64,000 nucleotides of DNA from contig DATJPY010000096.1 of NCBI GenBank assembly GCA_035506135.1, forward strand, positions 19,414-83,413, read 5' to 3'. Under the pieces are notes generated by a model. It was not told the DNA's origin. It saw only the letters and a program-made list of their open reading frames with translations, and ran no database searches. The position numbers were made by a program, and so were the translations under genes. Positions 21,187 through 29,968 of this stretch are shown piece after piece (within the stretch, counting starts at the first letter, position 1; every line of letters starts with the position of its first letter). Origin of the DNA: DATJPY01 sp035506135. Its GTDB lineage: Bacteria > Myxococcota_A > UBA9160 > PR03.

Positions 21187-23585
21187 GCGAGCGTGACCTC
21201 GGTCGCGCCTTCGCCGCCCGTCTCGAGGCTCGCCGCCGCGTAGCGGAGGACGTAGGGGGAGCCGGCGAGGTGCTCGCGCACGGCGGCGCGCAGGGCGCCC
21301 GTCCCGAGCCCGTGCACGATGGTGAGATGCGCGCGGCGCTCGACGGCGGCCCGATCGAGCGCCTGGCTCACGCGCGCGAGCGCCTCCTCCACGCGCAGGC
21401 CGCGCAGGTCGATGCGCGCCGCGGTGCCGGCCGAATCGTCCGCGCGGAGCGCATCGCCCGCCTCGATCGAGACCCTCGCCGTGCGCGCGGGCGCGACCGC
21501 CTCGGGCGCCGCTCCGATCCGGTCCGCAGGCAGGACGAGCCGCGCGGCGCCGACCTGCACGCCCACCCGGCCGCGCCGATCCGGAAGCGAGAGAAGGACG
21601 CCGACGCCGCCGCCCGCGATCGAGACGCGGGCGCCGGCACGCGCCTCGCGCCAGTCGATGGGCGCGACGGCGCCCCCGCGCGCAGCGGACGCGAGTCCCT
21701 CGTCGTCGGCGAGCTCGGGCTGCGCGGGCGCCCGCTCCTCGATGGCTCGGAGCTCGTCGCGCGCGCGGGCGGCCGCCCGCGCGCCGCCGCCCTGCTGGAG
21801 CGTCCGGATCACGGACGCGACCTCCTCGTGCGCGCGGCGGAACGACGACTCGAGGTCGCGCCGCATCTCGCCGTAGAGTCGATCGCGCCGGCGCTGCAGC
21901 TCCTCGAGCCGGCGGCCCAGCTCGGCGCGCTCGGTCTCGGTCTCGGCGCGCGCGCGCGCGGCCTCGGCCCGCTCCTGGTCGAGTGCGAGGCGGCTCGTAT
22001 TCAGCTCCGCGAGCAGCCGCTCCAGGCGGCGATCCTCGCGATCGAGGAGCTCGTTGGCGCGGTCGAGCACGTCGTGGCGCAGACCCATGCGCGCTGCCAC
22101 CGCGGTGGCCGACGACGCGCCGGGAGCGCCCGGGCGCAGTCGGTAGGTCGGGGCCAGGGTGGCAGGGTCGAACTCGAAGCTCGCGTTCTCGAAGCGCGGA
22201 TCCACGGCCGCCATCTCCTTCAGGAGGCCGTAGTGCGTGGTCGCGATGACGCGCGCGCCCGCACCGGCGAGCGCCTCGAGCACCGCCTGCGCGAGCGCGG
22301 CGCCCTCGCCCGGGTCGGTGCCGTCGCCGATCTCGTCGAGCACCACCAGCGCGTGCTCGTCGGCCGCATCCACGATGCGCGCGAGATTCGCCAGATGCGC
22401 CGAGAACGTCGAGAGGCTCTCGCGCAGGCTCTGGGCATCGCCGATGTCGGCGAGCACGCGCGCGAGGAAGTCGACGCGCGCGCCGGGCGCCGCGGCCACG
22501 TGAAGGCCGGCGCTCGCGCACAGCGCGGCGAGCGCCACGGCCTTCATCGCCACCGTCTTGCCGCCGGCGTTCGGACCCGACAGCACCAGCACGCGGTGCG
22601 ACGCGCCGAGGTGCACGTCGTTCGGCACGGCGCGGTCCGGCGGCAAGAGGGGGTGGCGGAGCTGCGGGAGCCGCAGCACGCCGGCGTCGCGCAGCTCCGG
22701 GAGGACCGCGTTCCAGTCGCGCGCGAGCGCTCCGCGCGCGAACGCGAGGTCGATCTCCGCGAGCTGCTCGAGGCTCGCCCGCAGCGCCGGTGCCTCGCGC
22801 TGCAGCGCGGCCGAGAGCTCGCGCAGGATGCGCGCCGTCTCGCGCTCGATCGCCAGCTCGGCCTGCTTCAGCCGGTTGTTGGCGTCGACGGCGACCTGCG
22901 GCTCGATGAAGAGCGTGGTGCCCGAGGCCGACGCGTCGTGGACGATGCCGCGCACCCGTCCGCGCGCGTCGGCGCGCACCGGGAGCACGTAGCGGTCGTT
23001 GCGCAGCGTCACGAACGAGTCGGAGAGGTGCGGTGCGATCTCGGGATCGCGCAGCGCGGAGTCGAGCAGGCGCTGAAGCTCGCCGCCGAGTCGCCGCGCC
23101 TCGGCGCGGGCCTCGGCGAGCGCCGCCGACGCCGTGTCGCGCAGCCGGCCCTCGGGGTCGATCGCGGCCTCGACCGCGTCGGCGAGCGAGACGTGGCGCC
23201 CGAGCGACGCCGCCAGCGCCGCCAGCCGCGGCGCCCCCTCGGCGCGGCGCGCGAGCCAACGCGCGGTGGCGTCGATCGCGGAGACCGCGGCGGCCACGTC
23301 GAGCAGGTCGCCCGCGCCGATCTCGCCGCCGCGCTCGGCGCGCGCGAGCGCCGCCCCGACGTCCGAGAGGCCGCCGAAGGGCGGCGCCTCGAGCTCGAGC
23401 AGAGCGCGCGCCTCGGCCGTCTCGGCCAGCCGCGCGCGGGCGCTCTCGGCGTCCGCCGTGAACAGGGCGGTGTCGGACTCGACGGCGCAGCGCATGCGAC
23501 CGCCGGGCGTTTGCACGTGTGCGCGCAGCCGCTCGAGCACGAGCGGCCACTCGAGAGATTCGAGGGTTCGCCGCGAGACCTGCAT
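21183..23585 (-). CDS. mutS2: Endonuclease MutS2
   Basis: An 800-residue protein with the MutS2 plan. The N-terminal lever/clamp region begins VSRRTLESLEWP. The ATPase core has Walker A GPNAGGKT near 336-343 and DEIGDGTDP. A long coiled-coil lies at about 520-640. The C-terminal Smr nuclease domain has IDLRGLRVEEA and HGLGTGAL. MutS2 binds branched DNA or stalled ribosomes and limits recombination; it does not do mismatch repair. ATG 23585 gives MQVSRRTLESL, matching family starts. It converges with the FAD oxidoreductase gene and diverges from the HTTM gene. Confidence 0.95.
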   Translation of the reverse strand: MQVSRRTLESLEWPLVLERLRAHVQTPGGRMRCAVESDTALFTADAESARARLAETAEARALLELEAPPFGGLSDVGAALARAERGGEIGAGDLLDVAAAVSAIDATARWLARRAEGAPRLAALAASLGRHVSLADAVEAAIDPEGRLRDTASAALAEARAEARRLGGELQRLLDSALRDPEIAPHLSDSFVTLRNDRYVLPVRADARGRVRGIVHDASASGTTLFIEPQVAVDANNRLKQAELAIERETARILRELSAALQREAPALRASLEQLAEIDLAFARGALARDWNAVLPELRDAGVLRLPQLRHPLLPPDRAVPNDVHLGASHRVLVLSGPNAGGKTVAMKAVALAALCASAGLHVAAAPGARVDFLARVLADIGDAQSLRESLSTFSAHLANLARIVDAADEHALVVLDEIGDGTDPGEGAALAQAVLEALAGAGARVIATTHYGLLKEMAAVDPRFENASFEFDPATLAPTYRLRPGAPGASSATAVAARMGLRHDVLDRANELLDREDRRLERLLAELNTSRLALDQERAEAARARAETETERAELGRRLEELQRRRDRLYGEMRRDLESSFRRAHEEVASVIRTLQQGGGARAAARARDELRAIEERAPAQPELADDEGLASAARGGAVAPIDWREARAGARVSIAGGGVGVLLSLPDRRGRVGVQVGAARLVLPADRIGAAPEAVAPARTARVSIEAGDALRADDSAGTAARIDLRGLRVEEALARVSQALDRAAVERRAHLTIVHGLGTGALRAAVREHLAGSPYVLRYAAASLETGGEGATEVTLA

Positions 23586-23678
23586 CTCCGCGTCCGCTCC
23601 GCCGGTCGAGCGAGCCTGACGCGCTCGACCGGCGCCTGCAACCGACGGGCCTGCGCCGCGCGGAGCCGAGCGAGCGGG

Positions 23679-23684
23679 TAGAAT
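23679..23684 (+). promoter_or_regulatory. -10 box 6 nt before the HTTM start codon
   Basis: TAGAAT ends six bases before the ATG at 23691. There is no Shine-Dalgarno, so a leaderless mRNA is likely. Confidence 0.5.
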
Positions 23685-23690
23685 GCAGCC

Positions 23691-25214
23691 ATGGCCGACC
23701 CGAGGAGCGCTGCGCGGCCCGATCTGCCGGGGCTGCCGCCGCGCGCCGAACCCGCGCCGCATCGGCGCGGCTGGCTCGAGCGCGCGATCGGCATCGATCC
23801 GCGCGCGCTCGCGGTGATGCGCATCGGCTTCGGCGTCGTCCTGCTCATCGACCTCGGCGTGCGCGCGCAGAACCTGACCACGCTCTACACCGACCTCGGC
23901 GTCTTCCCGCGCGAGCGCATGGATCCGTGGATGTGGCAGATGGTCGCACCCTTCCACTGGCTCTACGGCTCCTTCCGCTGGGAGGCCTCGCTCTTCGCCA
24001 TCGCGGCGCTGTTCGCCCTGTCGCTCGCGGCCGGCTTCCAGAGCCGCGTCTCGGCGGTCGCGTCGTGGCTCCTGCTCACCTCGATGCAGGCCCGGACCCC
24101 GATCGTCAACGACCTGGGCGACGACATCCTCCGCGTCTGTCTGTTCTGGACCCTGTTCCTGCCGCTCGGCCGCTGCTGGTCGGTCGATGCGCTCCGCGCG
24201 CGTCCGGGCCGGGAGCCGGCGGCAGCGCCCGTGTGCTCGGTGCCCGGTCTCGCCTACCTCCTGCAGGTCGCGTTCGTCTACCTCTTCACCGCGCTGCTGA
24301 AGAGCGGCGACGACTGGCACCGCGACGGCACGGCGCTCTACTACGCGCTCAACCTCGATCACCTGGCGACCCCGCTCGGGGTGTGGCTCCGCCAGTTCCC
24401 GCCCTTCCTCATGCTGGTGACGCGGGCGACGCTGGCCCTCGAGTTCGTCGGGCCGTTCCTGCTCTTTGCGCCGTGGTGGCCGATCCGCACCGCGGCGGTG
24501 GTGTCCTTCTGGTCGCTGCACCTCGGCATCGCCGCCTCGTATCGCCTCGGCATCTTCCCCTGGACGGATCTCGTGATCCTGGTCCCGTTCCTGCCCGCGC
24601 CGGTCTGGGATCGGCTCGAGCGCCTCGTCGGTCGCGCTCCGCAGCCGGCGCGCGCGCCGCAGCCCGACGGCGGGCGCTTCGCGCCGCTCCTCGCCGTGAG
24701 CGCGGGGGCCATCCTGCTCTACGTCCTCGGCTGCAACATCAAGAGCGTCTGGCAGGACTTCCCGATGCCGGGGTGGCTGACGGACGCCGGCCTCCGCATC
24801 CGCATCAACCAGCAGTGGCGGATGTTCACGCCGAGCCCTCCGCACGACCACGGCTGGTGGGTGATCCCGGGCCGGCTCGCGAACGGCGAGGTCGTCGACC
24901 TCTCGGTGCACGGGCCGGCGCTCACCTGGCGCAAGCCCGCGCTGATCTCGGGCGACTATCCGTCGTTCCGGATGCTGATCTACATGGTCCAGATCCGCGA
25001 CCCTGCCAACACGCCCTTGCGTCGGCGCTGGATCGAGTGGACGTGCCGGAACTGGAACCGCAGCCATCCGGCCGCCGAGCGCCTCGAGCGGGTCGAGATG
25101 TACTTCATGAACGAGACGACGCTGCCGCCCGGCGAGGGCTCCAAGGTCGAGAAGCAGCTGCTGATCGGGATGGACTGCCCGCCGCCCTCGAACCCGCTCG
25201 TCGCGGGGCCGTGA
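23691..25214 (+). CDS. HTTM domain (vitamin K-dependent carboxylase-like) membrane protein
   Basis: A 507-residue polytopic membrane protein. The N-terminal IDPRALAVMRIGFGVVLLIDL is the typical opening of the HTTM family. About eight hydrophobic segments follow up to residue 360, including the family segments VNDLGDDILRVCLFWTLFLPLG and LLKSGDDWHRDG. After the last helix a soluble domain (about 370-500) contains QQWRMFTPSPPHDHGWWVIPG. HTTM proteins share the membrane fold of gamma-glutamyl carboxylase; bacterial roles are largely unknown. It converges with glutaryl-CoA dehydrogenase, leaving only 6 nt between the stops. Confidence 0.88.
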   Translation: MADPRSAARPDLPGLPPRAEPAPHRRGWLERAIGIDPRALAVMRIGFGVVLLIDLGVRAQNLTTLYTDLGVFPRERMDPWMWQMVAPFHWLYGSFRWEASLFAIAALFALSLAAGFQSRVSAVASWLLLTSMQARTPIVNDLGDDILRVCLFWTLFLPLGRCWSVDALRARPGREPAAAPVCSVPGLAYLLQVAFVYLFTALLKSGDDWHRDGTALYYALNLDHLATPLGVWLRQFPPFLMLVTRATLALEFVGPFLLFAPWWPIRTAAVVSFWSLHLGIAASYRLGIFPWTDLVILVPFLPAPVWDRLERLVGRAPQPARAPQPDGGRFAPLLAVSAGAILLYVLGCNIKSVWQDFPMPGWLTDAGLRIRINQQWRMFTPSPPHDHGWWVIPGRLANGEVVDLSVHGPALTWRKPALISGDYPSFRMLIYMVQIRDPANTPLRRRWIEWTCRNWNRSHPAAERLERVEMYFMNETTLPPGEGSKVEKQLLIGMDCPPPSNPLVAGP

Positions 25215-25220
25215 GGCTGT

Positions 25221-26387
25221 TCAGAGGGCGCGCAGCCCCGTCACGTGCTCGCCGAGGATCAGCATGTGGACGTCGTGGGTGCCCTCGTAGGTGCGCACCG
25301 TCTCGAGGTTCACCATGTGGCGCATCGCGCAGTAGTCGTCGACGATGCCGTTCGCGCCGAGCAGGTCGCGCGCCTCGCGCGCGATGCGGAGCGCGATGTC
25401 CACGTTGTTGCGCTTGGCCATCGAGACCATCACGTGCTCGAGCTTGTCGGCGTCCTTGAGGCGGCCGAGCCGCCAGGCGAGCAGCTGCGCCTTGGTGATC
25501 TCGGTCAACATGAACACGAGCTTCTGCTGCGTGAGCTGCTTGCCGGCGAGCGGCCCGCCGTCGACGATCCGCTCGCGGGTGTAGCGGAGCGCCTCGTCGT
25601 AGCAGGCCATGGCGGCGCCGATGGCTCCCCACGCGATGCCGTAGCGCGCCTGCGTGAGGCACGAGAGGGGGGCCTGCAGGCCCTTCGCGTCGGGGAGCCG
25701 GCTCGACTCCGGCACCTCGACGTCGTGCAGGAACAGCTCCGAGGTCACCGACGCGCGCAGCGACATCTTGCCCTTGATGTCGCGCGCCTCGAAGCCCGGA
25801 CGGTCGGTCTCGACCAGGAAGCCGCGCACGCCCTCCGCGGTCTGGGCCCAGATCACCGCGAGCTGCGCCAGCGTCCCGTTCGTGATCCAGCGCTTGGTGC
25901 CGTTCAGCCGCCAGGACGCGCCGTGCCGCTCGGCCTTGGTGCGCATCCCGGAGACGTGGCTGCCGAAGTCGGGCTCGGTGAGGCCGAAGCATCCGATCGC
26001 ACGGCCCGCGGCGAGAGCCGGAAGCCACTGCTCCCGCTGCGCCTCGGAGCCGTAGCGGTGGATCGGGTACATGACGAGGCCGCCCTGCACCGACGCGAAC
26101 GAGCGAAGGCCCGAGTCGCCGCGCTCGAGCTCCTGCATCACGAGCCCGTACGCGACGTTGTTCATGCCGGCGCAGCCGTAGCCCTCGAGATTGGCGCCGA
26201 AGAGCCCGAGCTCCGCCAGGCGCGGGACGAGCTGCATCGGGAACGAGCCGTCGCGCCGCACGTGCTCGCGGACGAGCGGCAGGAACTCCTTCGAGACGAA
26301 GTCCCGCACCGTGTCGCGCGCCAGGATCTCCTCTTCGGAGAGCAGCTCCTCGAGCCGCAGGAAGTCGACGCCGTCGAAGTCGGCCAC
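25221..26387 (-). CDS. gcdH: Glutaryl-CoA dehydrogenase-type acyl-CoA dehydrogenase
   Basis: A 388-residue FAD enzyme. It shows GLTEPDFGSHVSGM and LNGTKRWITN of the acyl-CoA dehydrogenase fold, and near the end NLETVRTYEGTHDVHMLILG. The Glu of TYEGTHD (about 368) is the catalytic base of the glutaryl-CoA/isovaleryl-like branch. The SVQGGLVMYPIHRYGSE block favours glutaryl-CoA dehydrogenase, which oxidises and decarboxylates glutaryl-CoA to crotonyl-CoA in lysine and tryptophan breakdown. GTG start with GGGAGGA upstream. A -10-like TATGCT lies at 26434-26429, just after the terminator of the preceding gene. Confidence 0.9.
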   Translation of the reverse strand: MADFDGVDFLRLEELLSEEEILARDTVRDFVSKEFLPLVREHVRRDGSFPMQLVPRLAELGLFGANLEGYGCAGMNNVAYGLVMQELERGDSGLRSFASVQGGLVMYPIHRYGSEAQREQWLPALAAGRAIGCFGLTEPDFGSHVSGMRTKAERHGASWRLNGTKRWITNGTLAQLAVIWAQTAEGVRGFLVETDRPGFEARDIKGKMSLRASVTSELFLHDVEVPESSRLPDAKGLQAPLSCLTQARYGIAWGAIGAAMACYDEALRYTRERIVDGGPLAGKQLTQQKLVFMLTEITKAQLLAWRLGRLKDADKLEHVMVSMAKRNNVDIALRIAREARDLLGANGIVDDYCAMRHMVNLETVRTYEGTHDVHMLILGEHVTGLRAL

Positions 26388-26439
26388 CGGTTCCTCCCGA
26401 TCTCGACCGCGGCGCGCCGGTCCGTTCCAGCATAGACGA

Positions 26440-26468
26440 AGAGCCCGGGACCGTCGGTCCCGGGCTCT
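26440..26468 (-). terminator. Terminator after the phasin-like gene
   Basis: Perfect 12-bp stem GAGCCCGGGACC/GGTCCCGGGCTC (26441-26452 with 26456-26467) with a GTC loop. On the minus strand it is followed by TTCGTCT. It lies about 28 nt past the stop of the phasin-like gene and before the gcdH promoter region. Confidence 0.75.
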
Positions 26469-26495
26469 CGGCTCACCCCAGAGGTCGAGCGCCGG

Positions 26496-26894
26496 CTACG
26501 CCTCGCCCGCGACGCCGTGCGCCTTCTCGAGCTCGCGGAGCTTGCGCGAGAGGCCCGCGAGCTTCTTGTCGATGCGCTCGAGCTCGCCGCGCGTGGCGAT
26601 CGGGAGCACGCCGAGGAAGCTGGCGACGCCGCGCTCGATCTGGCGGGTCGCATCGGCCCGGATCGACTCGGCGCGCTTCACGAGCGGCCGTCGCTGGAGC
26701 TCGCGCTGGAAGCGGGCGATCTCGCGCTGCGCCCTCTTCTCGATCGCCTTCCGGCGGGTCACGACCTCCCGGCCGAGCTGCTTGCGGCGGGTCTCGACCT
26801 GCCGCTGGATCTTGCGGAACTGGCGGTCGAACCGGCGCACCGCGGTGCGGAGCTGGTCGACGCCGTCTCGAACCACGCTGGCTTGCTGAGCCAT
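26496..26894 (-). CDS. Phasin-like coiled-coil protein
   Basis: A 132-residue, Lys/Arg/Glu-rich, almost wholly helical protein. A long basic helix (about 15-85) is followed by a hydrophobic turn (VASFLGVLPIATRGELERID) and a short C-terminal coiled-coil. The TRGELERIDKKLAGLSRKLRELE tail resembles the PhaF/PhaI-type phasin C-terminus, so a polyhydroxyalkanoate granule or nucleoid-associated role is possible. There is no PHA synthase in the window to support it. It has a strong AGGAGGAG ribosome site, its own promoter and a terminator, so it is expressed alone. Confidence 0.65.
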   Translation of the reverse strand: MAQQASVVRDGVDQLRTAVRRFDRQFRKIQRQVETRRKQLGREVVTRRKAIEKRAQREIARFQRELQRRPLVKRAESIRADATRQIERGVASFLGVLPIATRGELERIDKKLAGLSRKLRELEKAHGVAGEA

Positions 26895-26950
26895 CGTCCT
26901 GTCTCCTCCTGCTCGTCGCTTCTCGTCGATGTGGTTGCGAATGCGCGGTC

Positions 26951-26978
26951 AATCTAACACGCCGCGTCATGGAGTCAA
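26951..26978 (-). promoter_or_regulatory. Candidate promoter of the phasin-like gene
   Basis: Minus strand TTGACT (26978-26973), a 16-nt spacer, TAGATT (26956-26951), with about 57 nt from the -10 to the ATG. An AT-rich patch lies just upstream. Confidence 0.55.
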
Positions 26979-27022
26979 GGAGACCGGAATATCGACTGAT
27001 TCTATCGATATATCAATATCTT

Positions 27023-27051
27023 GCATCTTGGCTTCGGGCCGGCCAAGATGC
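27023..27051 (-). terminator. Hairpin after fabH in an AT-rich patch
   Basis: GCATCTTGGC (27023-27032) pairs perfectly with GCCAAGATGC (27042-27051). It sits 24 nt past the fabH stop on the minus strand and is followed there by an AT-rich run. A terminator is the likely role, although there is no clean T-tract. Confidence 0.5.
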
Positions 27052-27074
27052 CGTCTAGATGCATTGCGGCATGG

Positions 27075-28082
27075 CTACCAGCGGGCGATGGCGCTCGCCC
27101 AGGTGAAGCCCGAGCCGAAGGCCGTCATGGCGACGAGCTGGCCCGCGACGAGCCGCCCGCTCCGCACCAGCTCGTCGAGCAGCATCGGGATGGAGGCGGC
27201 CGAGCAGTTGCCGTAGCGCTCGATGTTGCTCGGGCACTTCTCGAGCGGGATCCCGAGCTGCTGGGCGACGAACTCGTTGATCCGCAGGTTCGCCTGGTGG
27301 AACAGGAAGTGGTCGACGTCGTCGAGCTTGATGCCGGCGGCGTCGAGCGTCTCGCGGAGCACCTCGGGCATGCGGGTCACCGCGTGCTTGAAGACGAAGC
27401 GCCCCTCCATCTTGGGGAAGTGGCGGCCCTCGTCGACGAGCTCGCGCGTGATGCGGAGCGGGTAGAACGACGACCCCGGCGCCTCGATCCAGAGCCGCTT
27501 GGCGTGCTCGCCCTCGGCGTGCATCCGGATCGCGAGCAGCGCCGAACGGTCGTTCGAGTCCTGGGTGGCCTCGACCACCGCAGCGCCGGCCCCGTCGCCG
27601 AAGAGCACGGCCACGTCGCGGCCCCGGGTGGTCAGGTCGAGACCGGTCGAGTGCACCTCGCAGCCCACCACCAGGAGCCGCCGCATCGCGCCGGAGCGGA
27701 TGAAGGAGTCGGCCACCGCGAGGGCGTAGAGGAAGCCGCTGCACTGCGCGCGCAGGTCGAAGCACGGGATCTCCGGCACGCCGAGCCGGTGGTGCAGGAA
27801 GTAGGAGGTGCCGGGGAAGTCGTGCTCGGGCGAGAGCGTGGCGAGGATGATGCCGTCGAGGTCCTCGGGGGCCACGTGCGCAGCCTCGAGCGCGCGGCGC
27901 GACGCGCCCTCCGCGAGGCTGGCCGGCGTCTCGCCCTCCGAGATGTGCCGGCGCTCGCGCACGCCCGAGCGCTGCTGGATCCACTCGTCGCTGGTGTCCA
28001 TCAGGCGCTCGAGGTCGTGGTTCGTCACCACGCGGTCGGGCACGCACAGGCCGGTCCCCACGATCTTGGCTCGCGTCGTCAT
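27075..28082 (-). CDS. fabH: Beta-ketoacyl-ACP synthase III (FabH-like)
   Basis: A 335-residue thiolase-fold enzyme with the FabH catalytic triad: Cys114 in RAQCSGFLYAL, His in FHQANLRI and Asn in IERYGNCSAAS. Length and N-terminal IVGTGLCVPDRVVTN fit the family. FabH condenses acetyl-CoA or another primer with malonyl-ACP to start fatty acid synthesis. Here it is not next to plsX or fabD but overlaps hflX by ATGA. It may therefore be a specialised KAS III making a different acyl product; sequence does not decide this. Confidence 0.92.
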   Translation of the reverse strand: MTTRAKIVGTGLCVPDRVVTNHDLERLMDTSDEWIQQRSGVRERRHISEGETPASLAEGASRRALEAAHVAPEDLDGIILATLSPEHDFPGTSYFLHHRLGVPEIPCFDLRAQCSGFLYALAVADSFIRSGAMRRLLVVGCEVHSTGLDLTTRGRDVAVLFGDGAGAAVVEATQDSNDRSALLAIRMHAEGEHAKRLWIEAPGSSFYPLRITRELVDEGRHFPKMEGRFVFKHAVTRMPEVLRETLDAAGIKLDDVDHFLFHQANLRINEFVAQQLGIPLEKCPSNIERYGNCSAASIPMLLDELVRSGRLVAGQLVAMTAFGSGFTWASAIARW

Positions 28083-29773
28083 GCCACCCCCCTTGCAATC
28101 TGTCGGCGCGAGGCCTCGCCCGGATCCTCGTGCCAGAGCCGCGCCGCGGCGCGCTCGTGCAGCGCATCGAGCCCGATGCCCCGCAGCGCCGAGACGGCGA
28201 CGCCGCCGTGGCGCGACGCGATTGCCGCACCCACGCCGGGCTCGAGGCGGTCAGCCTGGTTGAACACCAGGAGCTCGGGCGTGTCGCCGAGCCCCATCTC
28301 CTCGAGCACCCCGCGGACGGCGTCGATGCGCTCCTCGAAGTCCGGGGCCGCGGTGTCGACCACGTGCAGGAAGACGTCGGCGTCGCCGAGCTCCTCGAGC
28401 GTGGCGCGGAAGGCGTCGCGCAGATCGGGCGGCAGGTCGCGGATGAAGCCGACGGTATCGGTCACGACGACGTCGCGCCCGAGCCCCCCGTCACTCGGCC
28501 CGCGCGGGTCCGCCAGGCGCAGGCGCCGCGAGGTCGGGTCGAGCGTCGCGAACATCCGGTCCCCGATCGGCACCTCGGCGCCCGTGAGCGCGCGCAGGAG
28601 GGTGCTCTTGCCCGCGTTGGTGTAGCCGACGATCGAGAGCACCGGGACGCCGCGGCGCGTGCGCCGCCGGCGCCGCCCCTCGCGCTCGCGGCGCAGACCG
28701 CCGAGCTCGCGCTCGAGCCGCGCGATGCGCTCGCGCACGCGGCGGCGGTCCACCTCGAGGCGTTGCTCGCCCGGGCCGCGCCCCCCGATCCCGCCGGCCA
28801 GCCGCGAGAGGCCGTCGTCGCGCTGGGCGAGGCGGGGCAGCCGGTATCGGAGCTGCGCGAGCTCGACCTGCAGCTTGCCGTCCCGCGACCGCGCCCGCTG
28901 GGCGAAGATGTCGAGGATCAGCTGGGTGCGGTCGATCACGCGCAGGTCGAGGCGCTCGCCCAGGTTGCGCGCCTGTGCCGGCGTGAGATCGCTGTCGAAG
29001 ATCACCAGCTCGGCGTCGTGCCGGAAGGCCCGCAGCACCAGGTCCTCGAGGCGGCCTTCTCCCACCACGGTGCGCGGATCGCGCTGCGCGCGTTGCTGCA
29101 GCAGCACGTCCGCCACCTCGACGCCGGCCGAGCGCGCCAGCTCGCGAAGCTCGTCGAGCGAGTCCTCGGTCTCGCTCCGCGGGCGTCCAGCACTGACCGC
29201 AACCAGGACGGCGCGCTCGGTGGTGCCCACCTCGCGGGTGCGCGTGGAGCGCGAGAGCTCCTCCTCGAGCGCGCGGATCCACTCGGCGAAGTCCAGGTCG
29301 AGGCGCGCGGGCGGCGTGGGCGCCATCTGCTCCACCACGGCCTCGTCGGCCTGGGCCGGGCGCAGGTGGGCGACGTGGGCGTCGCGCGGCAGTCCCTCCG
29401 CATCGAGGCCGATCGTGACCATCGCGTCGAGCCGCAGCTTGGCGAGGTCGGTCAGATCGTCGTGGGTGAGGGCCTCCTCGCCGAGGTGGGTGTGGATGCA
29501 GCGCAGGCCGCGCAGGCGGCCCTGCCCGGCGCGGAGGCGGCCCCAGTCGGGCAGCTCGATCGAGCGGGCCGAGCCGACCATGGCGTGCGTCACGGCGCCG
29601 CGTCGGTCCACGAACACGCCGACCTGTCGCCGGATCTCGTGCGACAGCTCGGTCAGCTCGCGGGCGAACTCGTGGGTGATGAGGCGGTCGGAGGGGAGGC
29701 GGCGCCGATAGAGGCGCTCGATCGCGCGGACCTGGCTCGATTTGAGGCCCTGGGTGTTGCCGAAGACGCGGAT
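28079..29773 (-). CDS. hflX: GTPase HflX, with no canonical start codon
   Basis: A ribosome-associated GTPase. G1 GYTNAGKST, G3 DTVGF and the NQAD motif are present, as is the coiled-coil GGIGGRGPGEQ hallmark. The conserved N-terminus (RVFGNTQGLKSSQ, then ERLYRRR, then SHEIRRQVGVF) lies upstream of the first GTG at 29617 and is clearly coding. The frame closes at TAG 29803-29801. The only candidates between are CTG 29791 and ATC 29773. ATC has GGGAG eight nt upstream, so it is used here (564 residues). HflX splits stalled ribosomes. The stop overlaps fabH as ATGA. The gene call is certain, the start is not. Confidence 0.9.
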   Translation of the reverse strand: MRVFGNTQGLKSSQVRAIERLYRRRLPSDRLITHEFARELTELSHEIRRQVGVFVDRRGAVTHAMVGSARSIELPDWGRLRAGQGRLRGLRCIHTHLGEEALTHDDLTDLAKLRLDAMVTIGLDAEGLPRDAHVAHLRPAQADEAVVEQMAPTPPARLDLDFAEWIRALEEELSRSTRTREVGTTERAVLVAVSAGRPRSETEDSLDELRELARSAGVEVADVLLQQRAQRDPRTVVGEGRLEDLVLRAFRHDAELVIFDSDLTPAQARNLGERLDLRVIDRTQLILDIFAQRARSRDGKLQVELAQLRYRLPRLAQRDDGLSRLAGGIGGRGPGEQRLEVDRRRVRERIARLERELGGLRREREGRRRRRTRRGVPVLSIVGYTNAGKSTLLRALTGAEVPIGDRMFATLDPTSRRLRLADPRGPSDGGLGRDVVVTDTVGFIRDLPPDLRDAFRATLEELGDADVFLHVVDTAAPDFEERIDAVRGVLEEMGLGDTPELLVFNQADRLEPGVGAAIASRHGGVAVSALRGIGLDALHERAAARLWHEDPGEASRRQIARGVA

Positions 29774-29968
29774 TGAGGTTGCTCCCGTCAGTCGGGGACT
29801 CTAGCCCACGGGCGACTCGAAGTCGCAATCGATCCCCGAGGGGTCGCGACGATGGGACCGGGGTGGTCCGAACCGCCCGGCCGGCACTAGCATGGCAGGC
29901 TCCGCTCCGACCTCCCGCGAGGCGGAATCGGTTTCACGAGCGGGCAACGGCGGACGATAGGAGAGCCG
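29774..29968. other. Divergent intergenic region hflX / glmU
   Basis: 195 nt. It has TAGAGT on the minus strand (29803-29798) six nt before the CTG candidate of hflX, and TAGCAT at 29888-29893 as a weak -10 for glmU. The palindromes GATCCCC-GA-GGGGTC and GGACC-N5-GGTCC lie in between. Confidence 0.45.
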
